Part shown: one piece after another, positions 1 through 8,705 of the stretch
Numbering within the stretch: the first letter of the stretch is position 1
How the letters are laid out: each line of letters opens with the position of its first letter
NCBI GenBank assembly: GCA_015075725.1
Contig: JABTTV010000001.1
Span: 2,170,001-2,234,000 of the forward strand
Length of the DNA: 64,000 nt
Reading direction: 5' to 3'
From: Anaerolineales bacterium
GTDB taxonomy: Bacteria; Chloroflexota; Anaerolineae; Anaerolineales; Villigracilaceae
Position numbers and translations under genes: made by a program
Notes under the pieces: model-generated
What the model was told of the DNA's origin: nothing
The model's database searches: none
Seen by the model: the letters and a program-made list of their open reading frames with translations, nothing else

Positions 1-66
1 CTTTTATTGGGAGTTGGTACCTACGATTTCTACATCAACTGGGAGTTAATTCAATCCTATTTCTAA
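1..66 (+). CDS. 3' end of an upstream gene, product unknown (partial)
   Basis: The first 66 bases read without interruption as 21 codons and a TAA stop at 64-66. The encoded tail has aromatic, protein-like composition (…GTYDFYINWEL…). Its stop overlaps the TAG stop of the minus-strand gene that ends at 63, so the two genes converge tail to tail. The rest of the gene lies outside the window, so no family can be named. It could be a chance open stretch, but the amino-acid composition and the exact stop-stop overlap favour a real gene. Confidence 0.45.
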   Translation, partial: LLLGVGTYDFYINWELIQSYF

Positions 67-746
67 AGCGAGAATGTTTCGCCTCCCCCATAGCCGACAG
101 TTGATCCGGTTCGGTAAAGCGTCACCTCCCCGCCGCCGTAAACTTGCCATTTGCCGCTCGCGTCATTCACCATGCCCGTCGCTTCGTCGATTCCGATCAA
201 CACGGCTTCGGGCAGCATTTGTCTCATTTGGTTTGCCCACGCCTTACCGAATTGATTGTGGTGCGGCAGGACGCAGGCATTGGGAAGCAGGTTCAAGCCG
301 CGCAATAATTTCCTTTCATAAGGGTCGTAATAATGCTCGCACAGCACCATCGCCCCGGCGCTGCTCCCGGCGATGACCGCGCCATTTTGATGCACCTCCA
401 ACGCGGCAGACCAACACACGCTGTCCTTCAACGTCTCGCCCAAATGACGTGGAAAACCTCCCAGCAAATAGATCAGTTTCGAGGTCCGAATTGAGGCGGC
501 AAGGACGGCATCGTTTGCAGACTTTGAATCAATCACATCCAGCGAAAAAACATTCTTCGCGCCAAGGCTTTGAAACCAGCGCACACCATTGATCCCCGCC
601 CGTTTGTGATTGTTATCCGGCGCGGCGGCGGTTGGGAGGATGGCGATCGGCGCATCGAAGCCGCCAGCCAGATCGATGCCGCGCAAGTCCGGCTCGGACA
701 TGCGTCCGCCAAACTCAGCGCCGCCTTCGAGGATGAGGCAACCCAT
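63..746 (-). CDS. Peptidase S51-like (cyanophycinase / dipeptidase E superfamily) protein
   Basis: A 227-residue protein of the class I glutamine-amidotransferase-like fold. It opens with a LILEGGAEF strand-turn typical of the family and has a YLLGGFPR turn near residue 93. The nucleophile elbow GSSAGAM lies at residues 127-133, with Ser129 as the predicted nucleophile, and a histidine pair follows in the LPHHNQ segment. Family members cleave Asp-containing dipeptides or cyanophycin-type beta-aspartyl bonds; the substrate here cannot be read from sequence. No signal peptide is seen, so it is probably cytoplasmic. It starts 10 nt after the STAS gene stop and is probably co-transcribed with it. 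The family call is good; cyanophycinase itself is not established. Confidence 0.8.
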   Translation of the reverse strand: MGCLILEGGAEFGGRMSEPDLRGIDLAGGFDAPIAILPTAAAPDNNHKRAGINGVRWFQSLGAKNVFSLDVIDSKSANDAVLAASIRTSKLIYLLGGFPRHLGETLKDSVCWSAALEVHQNGAVIAGSSAGAMVLCEHYYDPYERKLLRGLNLLPNACVLPHHNQFGKAWANQMRQMLPEAVLIGIDEATGMVNDASGKWQVYGGGEVTLYRTGSTVGYGGGETFSL

Positions 747-756
747 GAGTCTGAGC

Positions 757-1152
757 CTAGGATGAAAACGAGTCGAGCGCTTCCTGCAAAGTGGGGAAGA
801 TGTAAATGCTATTCACGAATCCGGAGATGCTCAGCACATAATGGATATCCGGCGCGGGCTGGGCGATCTTGAAATAAGACGACTTATAGGTCTCCCCTGA
901 ATGTTCCTTTTTCCAGGCGATGATCTCCGCGTCAGGGGTGTAGATCTTGAAAATGGTGTGCAGGGCGCGCAAGCCTGCGCTGGTGATCAATTGCAATCCG
1001 CCGAAATCCAGCAGCAGGAACCGGGCGCCGGAATCGAATTCGGCGCGGGCGGCGTCAACAAGTTCACCCTCGGTCTGGCCGTCCAGTTTTCCATCCAGGC
1101 GCAGGGTGGTTATCCTGTCTGCCGACTTGATAATTTTCAACATTTCCGACAT
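757..1152 (-). CDS. STAS-domain protein (anti-sigma-factor antagonist-like)
   Basis: A 131-residue single STAS domain. The central strand and helix read LLLDFGGLQLITSAGLRAL, with Ser58 in the TSAG motif at the position that anti-sigma kinases phosphorylate in SpoIIAA and RsbV. The start was placed at the ATG at 1152 because an AGGAG sequence sits 8 nt upstream; a longer frame with another ATG at 1197 has no such site. The C-terminal half contains an extra segment of about 30 residues (around KKEHSGETYKS). No anti-sigma kinase or sigma factor is encoded nearby, so its partner is unknown. It lies between comEC and the S51 peptidase on the same strand. Confidence 0.82.
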   Translation of the reverse strand: MSEMLKIIKSADRITTLRLDGKLDGQTEGELVDAARAEFDSGARFLLLDFGGLQLITSAGLRALHTIFKIYTPDAEIIAWKKEHSGETYKSSYFKIAQPAPDIHYVLSISGFVNSIYIFPTLQEALDSFSS

Positions 1153-1223
1153 GCATCCATCTCCTTTGACATGCGCAATGAGCCGATCCATCGTCATTAT
1201 ACATGTTCCCCCTTTGCCATTCC

Positions 1224-3614
1224 CTATTCATTATTCACGTTATTTTCTCCCCGTTCCACCGTGACCCGCATCTCGATTCCATCCGTGCTGATATCGATCC
1301 AGCCGTTACGGTCGGTGCGGAGCAGGGAGTATCCTTCGAGCGAATCCAATACCTCCTGATCGGGCAATCCGTTCTGGTCACCCGCGGCGACGCTCAAGAT
1401 CGCCAATTCCGGATTCATATTCTGGAACATATCCGATGGGTTGCTGGGCGCGTATCCCGAATCAGCGAGCACGAGCACATCCACCTTGCCGATCGAATTT
1501 CCAAATTCGATGGATTCGTACGTCCCTTCGCTCACGCCGATGGGAAGCAGGGCGCGGAAACCCCCATACTCGACCAGCAGCACGCATCCCCGCGGACCTT
1601 CAGCTTGAATCTCGATGAACGCGCCATCACCCAGCTCGAGCCTTTGTCCCGCCTCCGCGCGGCTGACGGGGATTTCGTTTTCCGCAAAATATTCGTCCAA
1701 TAAACGCGCAGAGAAAGAGGCTTGCACATTTCCGCCCCACAAAACGTTTTTGGGTTCGTATCTCTCGACGATGCGCGGCAATGCGGCGAGTTGATTCTCC
1801 TGTGTCGAAGCGATAAGTAGCCAGTCCAGGTTGCGGGTGAAGAAGGGAAGTCTCCTGCCGAGTTCATCGGAAAGTTCAGAAGCGCTTTCCCCGCCATTGA
1901 TGAGGATATTTCTTCCTTCCGGCGTTTGGATGAGCACAGCGTCGGCGGAACCGGCATCGAGGATGATGACGTGAAAACGCCCGTCGCCGGATTTTGACGA
2001 GGCGCTCCAAAACAGTGTCATGCAGATAAAGATGAAAGCGAGGAGGATCGTCCACGCAGCGGCTCGAAGCGAAGCAGCCGAGGACTTGAACCAGGATTGG
2101 ATGCTGGACCAGTTAAAGGTCACGAGAAGAAGCGAAGCGTATGTCATATAGATGAGCCAAAGCGGCACGTCTCCTAATACGATCACGCCGTTGGGAATCC
2201 CATCGAAGAATTCCACGGTGCGGATGGTGTAACCCGCAAAGGGCCAGGCGACCCACGCCAGCAGTTGACCGAGCGGGAGGATGATGAGGCTGACGAAAAC
2301 CGCCAGTCCGCCGAGGATCATCACCGCCGGTTGGACGGGCAGGATAAACGGGTTGGCGATGAAGGACACGATGGAGAACCGGTGAAAATAATACATCATA
2401 AGCGGAATGGTCATGACCTGCGCGGCGAGTGTGAGGATGACATTATCGTTGAGGATGCGGACGAGCGCGGTGTTATCGGTTTTTGAGTTTTTTTCGATCA
2501 GGCTGGCGGTAAAACTCGAGAAGGGTTCGGCATAGAGGATCAATCCAAGCGTGGCAAAGAACGATAATTGAAAGCCCACATCCCATAATGTGAGCGGGTT
2601 GATGAGGGACATTATGACGGCGACGATGGCAAGCGTGTTGAGTCCCGCGTTGCGCCTGCCGATCTGCCGCGCAAACAAGGAGAGGCTGCCCATGAAAGCG
2701 GCGCGCATCACCGCCGGGTCGCCGCCGACGAGAAAGGCGTAAAGGAAAACAAAGAGGACGGCAAGCGCAGCTCCGACTCTTTCGTTCCTCAAGATGATCC
2801 GAAAGGTTGAAAAGAACAACCCCGCGATGATGGCAATGTTGAATCCCGATATCGCGATAATATGCGCCGTGCCGGTATTTTTGAAGGCTTCCTGCAGTTT
2901 TTTCGGCAAACCCGTATCCACACCGAAGAGGATGCCTGCAAAAAGAGAGGCTTCGGGGTCGGGGTAGATTTTATATGCATTTTCGACCAGTCTCGATTTG
3001 AAACTGTATATAAATCGGTAGATGAAGTTGCCATCGTTTCCGGGAAGTCGCGTCACTTCAGCCTTTGTCATGTAGGAATGGATTCCCTGGCGCGCGAGAT
3101 AATCGCGGTAGGAAAATTCCTCGTTTTCAGGCGGGGTCTGCAATTCACCGCGCAGGCGGATGCGTTCGCCATATCGATACTCTTCGTTCGGCAGGACGCG
3201 CACCAAAACCTGACCGGATGCAGGCAGGTCGCCGTCGCCCGTATCCACAGCGCTGACGTCGATTTTTAGATTGGTGTAATTGTCGCGATGATCGGGAGGT
3301 TCAGCCAGCGAACCGGTGATCAGTAATTCGTATTCGCGGTCGTTGTAGAAAGCGATGTGAAATGCATCTATGCCCGGCTGGCGAATCTGATAGTAGGCGG
3401 AACCGAGAAGGAGGAAGACGGGGAGGTAAAAGTGGAATGCAGAGAGTGGAAGATGGAAAACCGTGAACGGGTTGTGTGAAAAGCGACGACGCAGAAATGG
3501 AAATAGAAGAAGGAAAAGAACCGCGATCAATACCCATGCCCAGGCGGGGAGTGGGATGGAGGCGGCTAGGACAATTCCCACGAGGAAGGATAATGAAATC
3601 CACAGCAGGGGCAT
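1224..3614 (-). CDS. comEC: ComEC/Rec2-type competence membrane protein with degenerate metallo-beta-lactamase domain
   Basis: A 796-residue membrane protein with the ComEC architecture: N-terminal helices and a DUF4131-like soluble domain (about 1-200), the Competence channel domain with many helices (about 205-480; HIIAISGFNIAI and GGDPAVMRAAFMG are recognisable), then a C-terminal metallo-beta-lactamase-like domain (about 545-796). In known ComEC proteins the last domain is thought to degrade the non-transported DNA strand. Here its active-site motifs are gone: DAGSADA replaces DVGQGDA, ASTQENQLAAL replaces the SHxDxDHxGGL metal site (about 600-610), and LLPIGVSE replaces the later GD motif. 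The channel domain looks intact. The last residues (…NNVNNE) are encoded by word-like repeat DNA. No other competence genes are in view. Confidence 0.9.
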   Translation of the reverse strand: MPLLWISLSFLVGIVLAASIPLPAWAWVLIAVLFLLLFPFLRRRFSHNPFTVFHLPLSAFHFYLPVFLLLGSAYYQIRQPGIDAFHIAFYNDREYELLITGSLAEPPDHRDNYTNLKIDVSAVDTGDGDLPASGQVLVRVLPNEEYRYGERIRLRGELQTPPENEEFSYRDYLARQGIHSYMTKAEVTRLPGNDGNFIYRFIYSFKSRLVENAYKIYPDPEASLFAGILFGVDTGLPKKLQEAFKNTGTAHIIAISGFNIAIIAGLFFSTFRIILRNERVGAALAVLFVFLYAFLVGGDPAVMRAAFMGSLSLFARQIGRRNAGLNTLAIVAVIMSLINPLTLWDVGFQLSFFATLGLILYAEPFSSFTASLIEKNSKTDNTALVRILNDNVILTLAAQVMTIPLMMYYFHRFSIVSFIANPFILPVQPAVMILGGLAVFVSLIILPLGQLLAWVAWPFAGYTIRTVEFFDGIPNGVIVLGDVPLWLIYMTYASLLLVTFNWSSIQSWFKSSAASLRAAAWTILLAFIFICMTLFWSASSKSGDGRFHVIILDAGSADAVLIQTPEGRNILINGGESASELSDELGRRLPFFTRNLDWLLIASTQENQLAALPRIVERYEPKNVLWGGNVQASFSARLLDEYFAENEIPVSRAEAGQRLELGDGAFIEIQAEGPRGCVLLVEYGGFRALLPIGVSEGTYESIEFGNSIGKVDVLVLADSGYAPSNPSDMFQNMNPELAILSVAAGDQNGLPDQEVLDSLEGYSLLRTDRNGWIDISTDGIEMRVTVERGENNVNNE

Positions 3615-3652
3615 GTGGTGGATTTTACATTAGATTACGAGCCGAATTCCGA

Positions 3653-4468
3653 TCAACCCAGTGCCACATCCAAAATCATCATGATGATGAATCCCAGCAT
3701 GGCGCCGCCGGTCGCAATGTGGATGTCCTTTTCAAGTTGTGATTCGGGGATCAGTTCCTCCACCACCACGTAGATCATTGCGCCCGCCGCGAATGCGAGC
3801 GCATAGGGTAATAACGGTCTGACAAGAATCACAGCAGCCGCGCCAAGCATCCCAGCGAGCGGCTCGACCACGCCGGATAGCTGGCCATACCAGAAACTTT
3901 TCATATGGCTCATGCCCGCCCTGTGAAGCGGCGCAGCCACAGATGTGCCCTCGGGAAAGTTTTGCAAACCGATGCCGATTGCGAGCGCGATCGCCCCGGT
4001 CAATGTTGCCGATGGAAGCCCGGCGTGGACTGCGCCGAATGCAACTCCGACCGCCAGTCCCTCGGGGATATTGTGGAGGGTGATTGCCAGGACAAGCAAT
4101 ATACTCCTTTGCCAGTGTGTTTTGATCCCTTCCGCTTCTTCAATGGGAAAACCGACATGCAGGTGCGGCAGAACCTTATCCACGCTCCATAAAAAGATTC
4201 CGCCGAGCGCAAACCCGACTGCTGGAGGCAGCCATGCAACCATGGACATTTCTTCTGCCATTTCGATCGAAGGCGCTAGCAGAGACCAGAAACTGGCGGC
4301 GATCATCACGCCCGCCGCAAAACCGAGCATTGCATCCAATACCCGCTTGTTGACATCCCTGAAGAAAAATACAACTGCCGCCCCCAAGGCTGTGACGAAC
4401 CAGGTGAAACAAGTTGCCAGCAGCGCCTGCATGATGGGATTCAACCCCTCGAACCACTCATAAGACAT
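3653..4468 (-). CDS. ZIP-family divalent metal transporter
   Basis: A 271-residue inner-membrane protein with about eight helices. The two signature metal-binding helices are intact: [10 protein letters not shown] (from residue 132) and [10 protein letters not shown] (from residue 169). An EELIPES motif lies near 237. A histidine/acid-containing cytoplasmic loop ([14 protein letters not shown], about 101-114) is typical of the variable loop after helix III. The closest described bacterial relatives are ZupT-like zinc/iron/manganese importers; the metal cannot be deduced. Upstream on the minus strand a TATAAT box lies near 4504-4509. It is transcribed divergently from the SDR gene at 4596. Confidence 0.9.
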   Translation of the reverse strand: MSYEWFEGLNPIMQALLATCFTWFVTALGAAVVFFFRDVNKRVLDAMLGFAAGVMIAASFWSLLAPSIEMAEEMSMVAWLPPAVGFALGGIFLWSVDKVLPHLHVGFPIEEAEGIKTHWQRSILLVLAITLHNIPEGLAVGVAFGAVHAGLPSATLTGAIALAIGIGLQNFPEGTSVAAPLHRAGMSHMKSFWYGQLSGVVEPLAGMLGAAAVILVRPLLPYALAFAAGAMIYVVVEELIPESQLEKDIHIATGGAMLGFIIMMILDVALG

Positions 4469-4581
4469 ACTTGACCATCCAAAAATATTCTTTCCAGCGG
4501 ACTCATTATAAAACCGGCATCAAGGAATAAAACCTGACAACCCTCCTCCAAAATTATGACATCCCGCATGAGTCTCGAAGA

Positions 4582-4587
4582 TATAAT
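4582..4587 (+). promoter_or_regulatory. TATAAT -10 box 8 nt before the SDR gene start
   Basis: A perfect TATAAT is followed by eight bases and then the ATG at 4596. Transcription normally starts 6-8 nt after the -10 box, so the mRNA would have essentially no leader. No clear TTGACA lies at the expected distance. Confidence 0.5.
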
Positions 4588-4595
4588 CTGTCATC

Positions 4596-6068
4596 ATGAC
4601 CAAGGAAAAACTCATTCTTGTCACCGGCGCGACCGGCTATGTCGGCGGAAGGCTGGTTCCAAAACTTCTCGACTCCGGATATCGGGTGCGTTGCCTCGTG
4701 CGTGATCCCTCACGTTTGCAGGGGCGGGTGTGGCTGGGTAGGGTCGAAGTCGCGGCGGGAGATGCGCTTAATCCGGGTGAACTTAAACCGGCAATGAAAG
4801 GGGTCTCGGTCGCTTATTATTTGATGCATGGTAAACAAGGCGGGAGCGAAAGCGCAGTGCGCGACCTGCAAGCTGCTGAAAATTTTTCAAGAGCCGCGGA
4901 AGTGGAAGGCATCGAGCAGATCGTTTATCTCGGCGAACTTGTCGACCCGACCGCTGACCTTTCACCTTATCTCCGTTCGCGGCATGAGACCGGCTTCGTC
5001 CTCCGTCACGGAAAAACCCCCGTGACAGAAATACGCACGGGCATGGTCATCGGCTCCGGCTCGGCATTGTTCGAGATGGTCCGCTACATCACAGAACGTC
5101 AGTTGGTTCTGGTCTGCCCCGCATGGTTCTTCTCACAAGCCCAGCCGATTGCTGTCCGCGATGTGCTTTCCTATTTGGTGGACGTGCTCAAGACACCGGA
5201 AGCAACCGGCAGGGTCATCGAGGTGGGCGGATCGACCCGCCTCACCTACGCGGACATGCTGCTGGGTTATGCCAGGGAGCGGAATCTCCGCCGATGGTTG
5301 ATCCGCACCCCTTTTTACGCTCCGAGGTTATCCGCCTATTGGGTACATATGGTCACGCCGATCCATTGGCGCGTGGTCGCCCCATTGATCGAAGGCTTGC
5401 GCGCGGAGTTAATTGTCCGCGACGAGACGGCGAAGAAACTATTCCCGCAGATTCAACCCATTGATTATCAAACCGCCGTGCGTCTCGCGCTGGGGCGTAT
5501 CGCGCGGGATAATGTGGAAACGAGTTGGTCGGACGCCCTGGTCACTGCGGCGGGTGACATCAAGCCCTATCGTTTCACGGTCGAAGAAGGCATGTACATC
5601 GAACGCCGCCAGACCGTGATCGATCTTCCGCCTGAAACTGTGTTCCGTTCCTACACAGGTATCGGCGGAGAACGCGGCTGGCTCTTCATGGATTGGGCGT
5701 GGGCGATGCGCGGCTGGATGGATAAAGCCATTGGCGGCGTCGGCTTGAGGCGCGGACGCCGTCACCCCGATGAAATACATACAGGGGAGTCCCTCGATTT
5801 CTGGCGCGTGGAAACAGTGGAAAAGAATCATCTGATGCGTTTGCGGGCGGAGATGAAAATACCGGGCAAGGCGTGGCTTCAGTTCGAGTCAGAGTCGTTG
5901 GGAGGGGATAGGAACAAAACCCTGTTCACCGTCACAGCATACTTCGCACCGCATGGCTTCTTTGGGTTTTTATACTGGTATGCCATGTGGCCCTTTCATA
6001 AGCCGCTTTTCGACGGGTTGTCGCGGCGTCTCGCCTCACGCGCACGAGTGCTGGCAAGGGCATACTGA
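4596..6068 (+). CDS. SDR-type NAD(P)-binding oxidoreductase fused to a DUF2867 domain (YbjT-like)
   Basis: A 490-residue protein. The N-terminal half is an atypical short-chain dehydrogenase/NmrA-like Rossmann domain with GATGYVGGRL (about 11-20) binding the dinucleotide, followed by CLVRDPSRL and AYYLMHG, as in YbjT-family proteins. The C-terminal portion (about 330-490) is a DUF2867 domain, often considered a START/SRPBCC-like lipid-binding fold. Characterised relatives are few; a quinone- or lipid-related reductase role is inference. Start chosen at the ATG at 4596 beside a strong -10 box. It stands alone, with divergent metal transporter upstream and plsY-like gene 67 nt downstream. Confidence 0.82.
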   Translation: MTKEKLILVTGATGYVGGRLVPKLLDSGYRVRCLVRDPSRLQGRVWLGRVEVAAGDALNPGELKPAMKGVSVAYYLMHGKQGGSESAVRDLQAAENFSRAAEVEGIEQIVYLGELVDPTADLSPYLRSRHETGFVLRHGKTPVTEIRTGMVIGSGSALFEMVRYITERQLVLVCPAWFFSQAQPIAVRDVLSYLVDVLKTPEATGRVIEVGGSTRLTYADMLLGYARERNLRRWLIRTPFYAPRLSAYWVHMVTPIHWRVVAPLIEGLRAELIVRDETAKKLFPQIQPIDYQTAVRLALGRIARDNVETSWSDALVTAAGDIKPYRFTVEEGMYIERRQTVIDLPPETVFRSYTGIGGERGWLFMDWAWAMRGWMDKAIGGVGLRRGRRHPDEIHTGESLDFWRVETVEKNHLMRLRAEMKIPGKAWLQFESESLGGDRNKTLFTVTAYFAPHGFFGFLYWYAMWPFHKPLFDGLSRRLASRARVLARAY

Positions 6069-6135
6069 TTTCCACTCACTGTTCACTTTGGACTGATTTC
6101 TGCTCACTTTTTCACTTCACGGGGTTATATGATTC

Positions 6136-6726
6136 ATGATCAACATCCTGTTTCCCCTCCTTGGTTATCTTTCAGGCTCGCTTCCGTTTTCGATTTGGAT
6201 CACGCGCTTCGTCAAAAATGTGGATGTGCGAGATTCCGGTTCGGGTCACGCCACCACGACGAATACCATCCGCCAGGCGGGATTCGGCTGGGGCGCTCTT
6301 GTGCTCGTTCTCGATATCGCAAAAGGATTTTTGCCCACCTGGCTTGCCGTCGAATTTTCAGGCGAGTTGCAAATAATTGCGATGACAGCAACTGCCGCTG
6401 TCATCGGGCATTGCTGGCCCCTCTTCGCCGGATTCCGCGGCGGGATGGGTCTCGCCACCGCAGGCGGCGGGATATTGGCGATCAACCCGCTCGCTTTTCT
6501 TATTTGCCTGGGCTTTTTGATTCTTCTTGTGCTTGTGGTCCGTCACTCGGCGCGTGCAAGCGTCTTTGCCGGGATTTTGATTGCCCCAGTCCTTTGGTTG
6601 TTGAATTTCCGAGATGTTACCTTTTGGGTGGGGGTGGGAGTCGGCGTGGTCATCGCCTTCCGCTTTTTGGTCGATTGGAACCGCAAGTATCGCGAGTTAT
6701 GGCTGGATAGAGAGAAGAAGACCTGA
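6136..6726 (+). CDS. plsY: PlsY-like glycerol-3-phosphate acyltransferase family protein
   Basis: A 196-residue membrane protein with about five helices. It carries the PlsY pattern: YLSGSLPFSIWI at the N-terminus, a glycine-rich first motif GSGHATTTNT (35-44, where classical PlsY has GSGNxGATN), and a GHCWPLFAGF segment leading into the second motif. That motif reads FRGGMG (100-105) instead of FKGGKG, so a normally conserved lysine is methionine. PlsY transfers the acyl group of acyl-phosphate to glycerol-3-phosphate at the membrane. The altered motifs suggest a divergent paralogue rather than the main enzyme. The upstream gap is filled with word-like repeat DNA. Confidence 0.72.
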   Translation: MINILFPLLGYLSGSLPFSIWITRFVKNVDVRDSGSGHATTTNTIRQAGFGWGALVLVLDIAKGFLPTWLAVEFSGELQIIAMTATAAVIGHCWPLFAGFRGGMGLATAGGGILAINPLAFLICLGFLILLVLVVRHSARASVFAGILIAPVLWLLNFRDVTFWVGVGVGVVIAFRFLVDWNRKYRELWLDREKKT

Positions 6727-7428
6727 TTAGAATTTTTCCAGCGCCCACACGATCAGCGGCGCGACAATGAGTGCAGGCAGGAAATTCCCCACGCGGATCT
6801 TTTTCATCTCCAGCAGGTTGCTGATCGCCAACCCAAGCAGGATCACGCCTCCGGCTGCGGTCATCTCATTGAGCATCGGGTCGCTGATGATGGCGCTCAA
6901 CTGTCCCGCCATCAGGCTGATTCCGCCCTGGAAAACAAATACGACAAGCGAAGAAAATAACACTCCGATCCCCAATGTGGAGGCGAAAGCTATCGAAGCG
7001 AACCCGTCTAGCGTGGATTTAACCGCCAGTAGATTGTAGTCGCCAGTCAATCCGTCCTGGATCGAGCCGAGGATGGTCATCGGACCAACGCAATATAACA
7101 AAGACGCAACCATGAATCCGCGCACAAAGCGCGAACCTGACCCGTCCTCCTCATCGCGTGAGAAACGTTTTTCGAGAATTTGACCGAGCGCCTGCATACC
7201 GTCTTCGATCTTCCACCATTCGCCGAGCAATGCTCCGATCAGTAATGCGCCTAACACGATCAGCGGATTTTCGCTTTTTAGGAACATTTGCAGTCCCATC
7301 GCGGCGGTAAACAGACCAAGACCGGCAACGATGGTGGATTTGAATCGTTCCGGGATGCGTGAGCCGAAAAACAGGCCGATCGCTCCGCCGATCAACACGG
7401 CAATGACATTGATGATCGTTCCAGTCAT
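6727..7428 (-). CDS. DUF554-family membrane protein (YdfK-like)
   Basis: A 233-residue integral membrane protein. It matches the DUF554 pattern: MTGTIINVIAVLIGGAIG at the start, then a GLGLFTAAMGLQMF helix, an acidic loop, and later helices with GPMTILGSIQDGL and GGVILLGLAI. The family has six to seven helices and no experimentally proven function. It converges with the PlsY-like gene, whose stop is immediately adjacent. No co-directional partner suggests a role. Confidence 0.85.
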   Translation of the reverse strand: MTGTIINVIAVLIGGAIGLFFGSRIPERFKSTIVAGLGLFTAAMGLQMFLKSENPLIVLGALLIGALLGEWWKIEDGMQALGQILEKRFSRDEEDGSGSRFVRGFMVASLLYCVGPMTILGSIQDGLTGDYNLLAVKSTLDGFASIAFASTLGIGVLFSSLVVFVFQGGISLMAGQLSAIISDPMLNEMTAAGGVILLGLAISNLLEMKKIRVGNFLPALIVAPLIVWALEKF

Positions 7429-7486
7429 AAGTTCCTTTTGATGAATTGATACCGATGGTCTGTGGGGCTGTCGAGACCCCGTCCGT

Positions 7487-8029
7487 TTATGACTTCGCCA
7501 ATGAAGTCTTTTTTCCCGCGTGTTGGTTTTCCAATAATTCCAACACGAAACACAACGAAGAAAGGCGATTCAAATACCTTTGCAAATGGGGATTAATAAC
7601 TTTTTCCCAGTTGTATAACTCCACCACGCGCCGTTCCGCCCGGCGGATGACCGCCCTTGCCAGTGAAAGCGCCGCGCCGCCGAGCGAATCTCCCGGCAGG
7701 ATGAACTCACGCGGCATCTCGACGACCTTGCTCAATTCATCCGTTTCATGCTCTAGCCATCTCACGCGTTCCTCGTCAATGTGGCGGAACGTCTCCGCAT
7801 TTTCGGGCGTGGCGGCAACCTCCGCCATCAGCTTGTATAAATCCCGCTGGGCTTCGACCAGGATGCGGGGAGTCTGAGGCGCGGAGCATTGCGCGCGGGC
7901 AAGTCCCAATGCCGCAGACGCCTCGTCCAGCGTGCCGACCGCTTCCATCCGCACATGATATTTCGGCACGCGCCCCTCGCCGAGCAATCCTGTTGTACCA
8001 TCGTCGCCTTTTGCCGTATAAAAAGTCAT
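7487..8029 (-). CDS. Cob(I)alamin adenosyltransferase, PduO type
   Basis: A 180-residue PduO-type ATP:corrinoid adenosyltransferase, which makes adenosylcobalamin from cob(I)alamin and ATP. Visible motifs are the N-terminal ATP-binding TAKGDDGTTGLLG, the VGTLDEASAALGLAR helix, and the C-terminal FILPGDSLGGAALSLARAVIRR, ending RRAER and YLNRLSSL. The start was set to the ATG at 8029, where the family alignment begins and a TATAAT box lies 6 nt upstream. A 59-codon N-terminal extension that is open in frame has no family similarity. The last 15 residues are a basic tail. Confidence 0.9.
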   Translation of the reverse strand: MTFYTAKGDDGTTGLLGEGRVPKYHVRMEAVGTLDEASAALGLARAQCSAPQTPRILVEAQRDLYKLMAEVAATPENAETFRHIDEERVRWLEHETDELSKVVEMPREFILPGDSLGGAALSLARAVIRRAERRVVELYNWEKVINPHLQRYLNRLSSLCFVLELLENQHAGKKTSLAKS

Positions 8030-8035
8030 GCAGGC

Positions 8036-8041
8036 ATTATA
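8036..8041 (-). promoter_or_regulatory. TATAAT -10 box 6 nt before the adenosyltransferase start
   Basis: On the minus strand TATAAT is followed by GCCTGC and then the ATG at 8029. This predicts transcription starting at or next to the A of ATG, so a leaderless mRNA. It is paired back to back with an equivalent box for the divergent gene. Confidence 0.55.
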
Positions 8042-8055
8042 CACACATTGTCCGA

Positions 8056-8061
8056 TATAAT
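8056..8061 (+). promoter_or_regulatory. TATAAT -10 box 7 nt before the HetC-like gene start
   Basis: TATAAT is followed by seven bases and the ATG at 8069. The box overlaps another in-frame ATG at 8060, which is why 8069 is preferred as start. The whole divergent intergenic space is only 39 bases and holds two -10 boxes in opposite orientation. Confidence 0.55.
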
Positions 8062-8068
8062 GGCGCGC

Positions 8069-8692
8069 ATGTATGCTGAATACCACGTCGGAATGACACG
8101 CGAGGCGCTTGCTTCCCATTTCAGCGAACGCGCGCTGGAGATCATAATTGCCGCCAATGTCAGGCAGGACGCGCTTCGGAATCAATTCTTTCACGATGAG
8201 ATCCATTACGATAACAATGCCTTTGACAAAGGTGACCGCTATATCAACGAGCAGCGCGGGTATGTGCTTGCAACATTACTGTCACCCGGTATCCTCGGCG
8301 CATGGATTGCGTTTGGGCGATTGCTTCATACCGCTCAGGATTTCTACGCCCACAGCAATTATGTGACTCTCTGGCTGGATCAATTCGATGCTGCGCCTCC
8401 GCCCCCGCCCGAGATCGAACCGCTGAAGCGGGAGCTTGTCAAAAGCCCAAGCCTGCGCTCCGGCAAGATCTATTTTCCATTGGACGCCTTGTATTACTTC
8501 AAATTTCTCCGTCCATTCGTTTTGAAGATTTTGCCGAAAGATTCTCACGGCTGGATGAATCTCGACGAGCCCGCGCAGGGACCGAAATTTCCATACGCGA
8601 TTGCTGCCGCGACCCGGCGCACAACCCATGAGTTCGAACTGCTTCGAAAATTGCTCACCCCCGAAATGTTCGCTAGGTTTGTGGATAAATAA
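8069..8692 (+). CDS. HetC-like / zinc-dependent phospholipase C-like protein
   Basis: A protein of 207 residues. A LLHTAQDFYAHSNYV segment in the first half carries the His/Asp/His pattern typical of zinc-dependent phospholipase C and the N-terminal region of Het-C-type proteins. Upstream, HDEIHYDNNAF adds further metal-ligand candidates (Asp/Glu/His). No signal peptide or membrane helix is evident, unlike secreted clostridial phospholipases, so its location is unclear. The start was chosen at 8069 because the -10 box covers the earlier ATG. The gene is followed by a palindromic repeat rather than an operon partner. Enzyme activity is inferred from family only. Confidence 0.62.
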   Translation: MYAEYHVGMTREALASHFSERALEIIIAANVRQDALRNQFFHDEIHYDNNAFDKGDRYINEQRGYVLATLLSPGILGAWIAFGRLLHTAQDFYAHSNYVTLWLDQFDAAPPPPPEIEPLKRELVKSPSLRSGKIYFPLDALYYFKFLRPFVLKILPKDSHGWMNLDEPAQGPKFPYAIAAATRRTTHEFELLRKLLTPEMFARFVDK

Positions 8693-8705
8693 TCAATCTT
8701 ATTAA

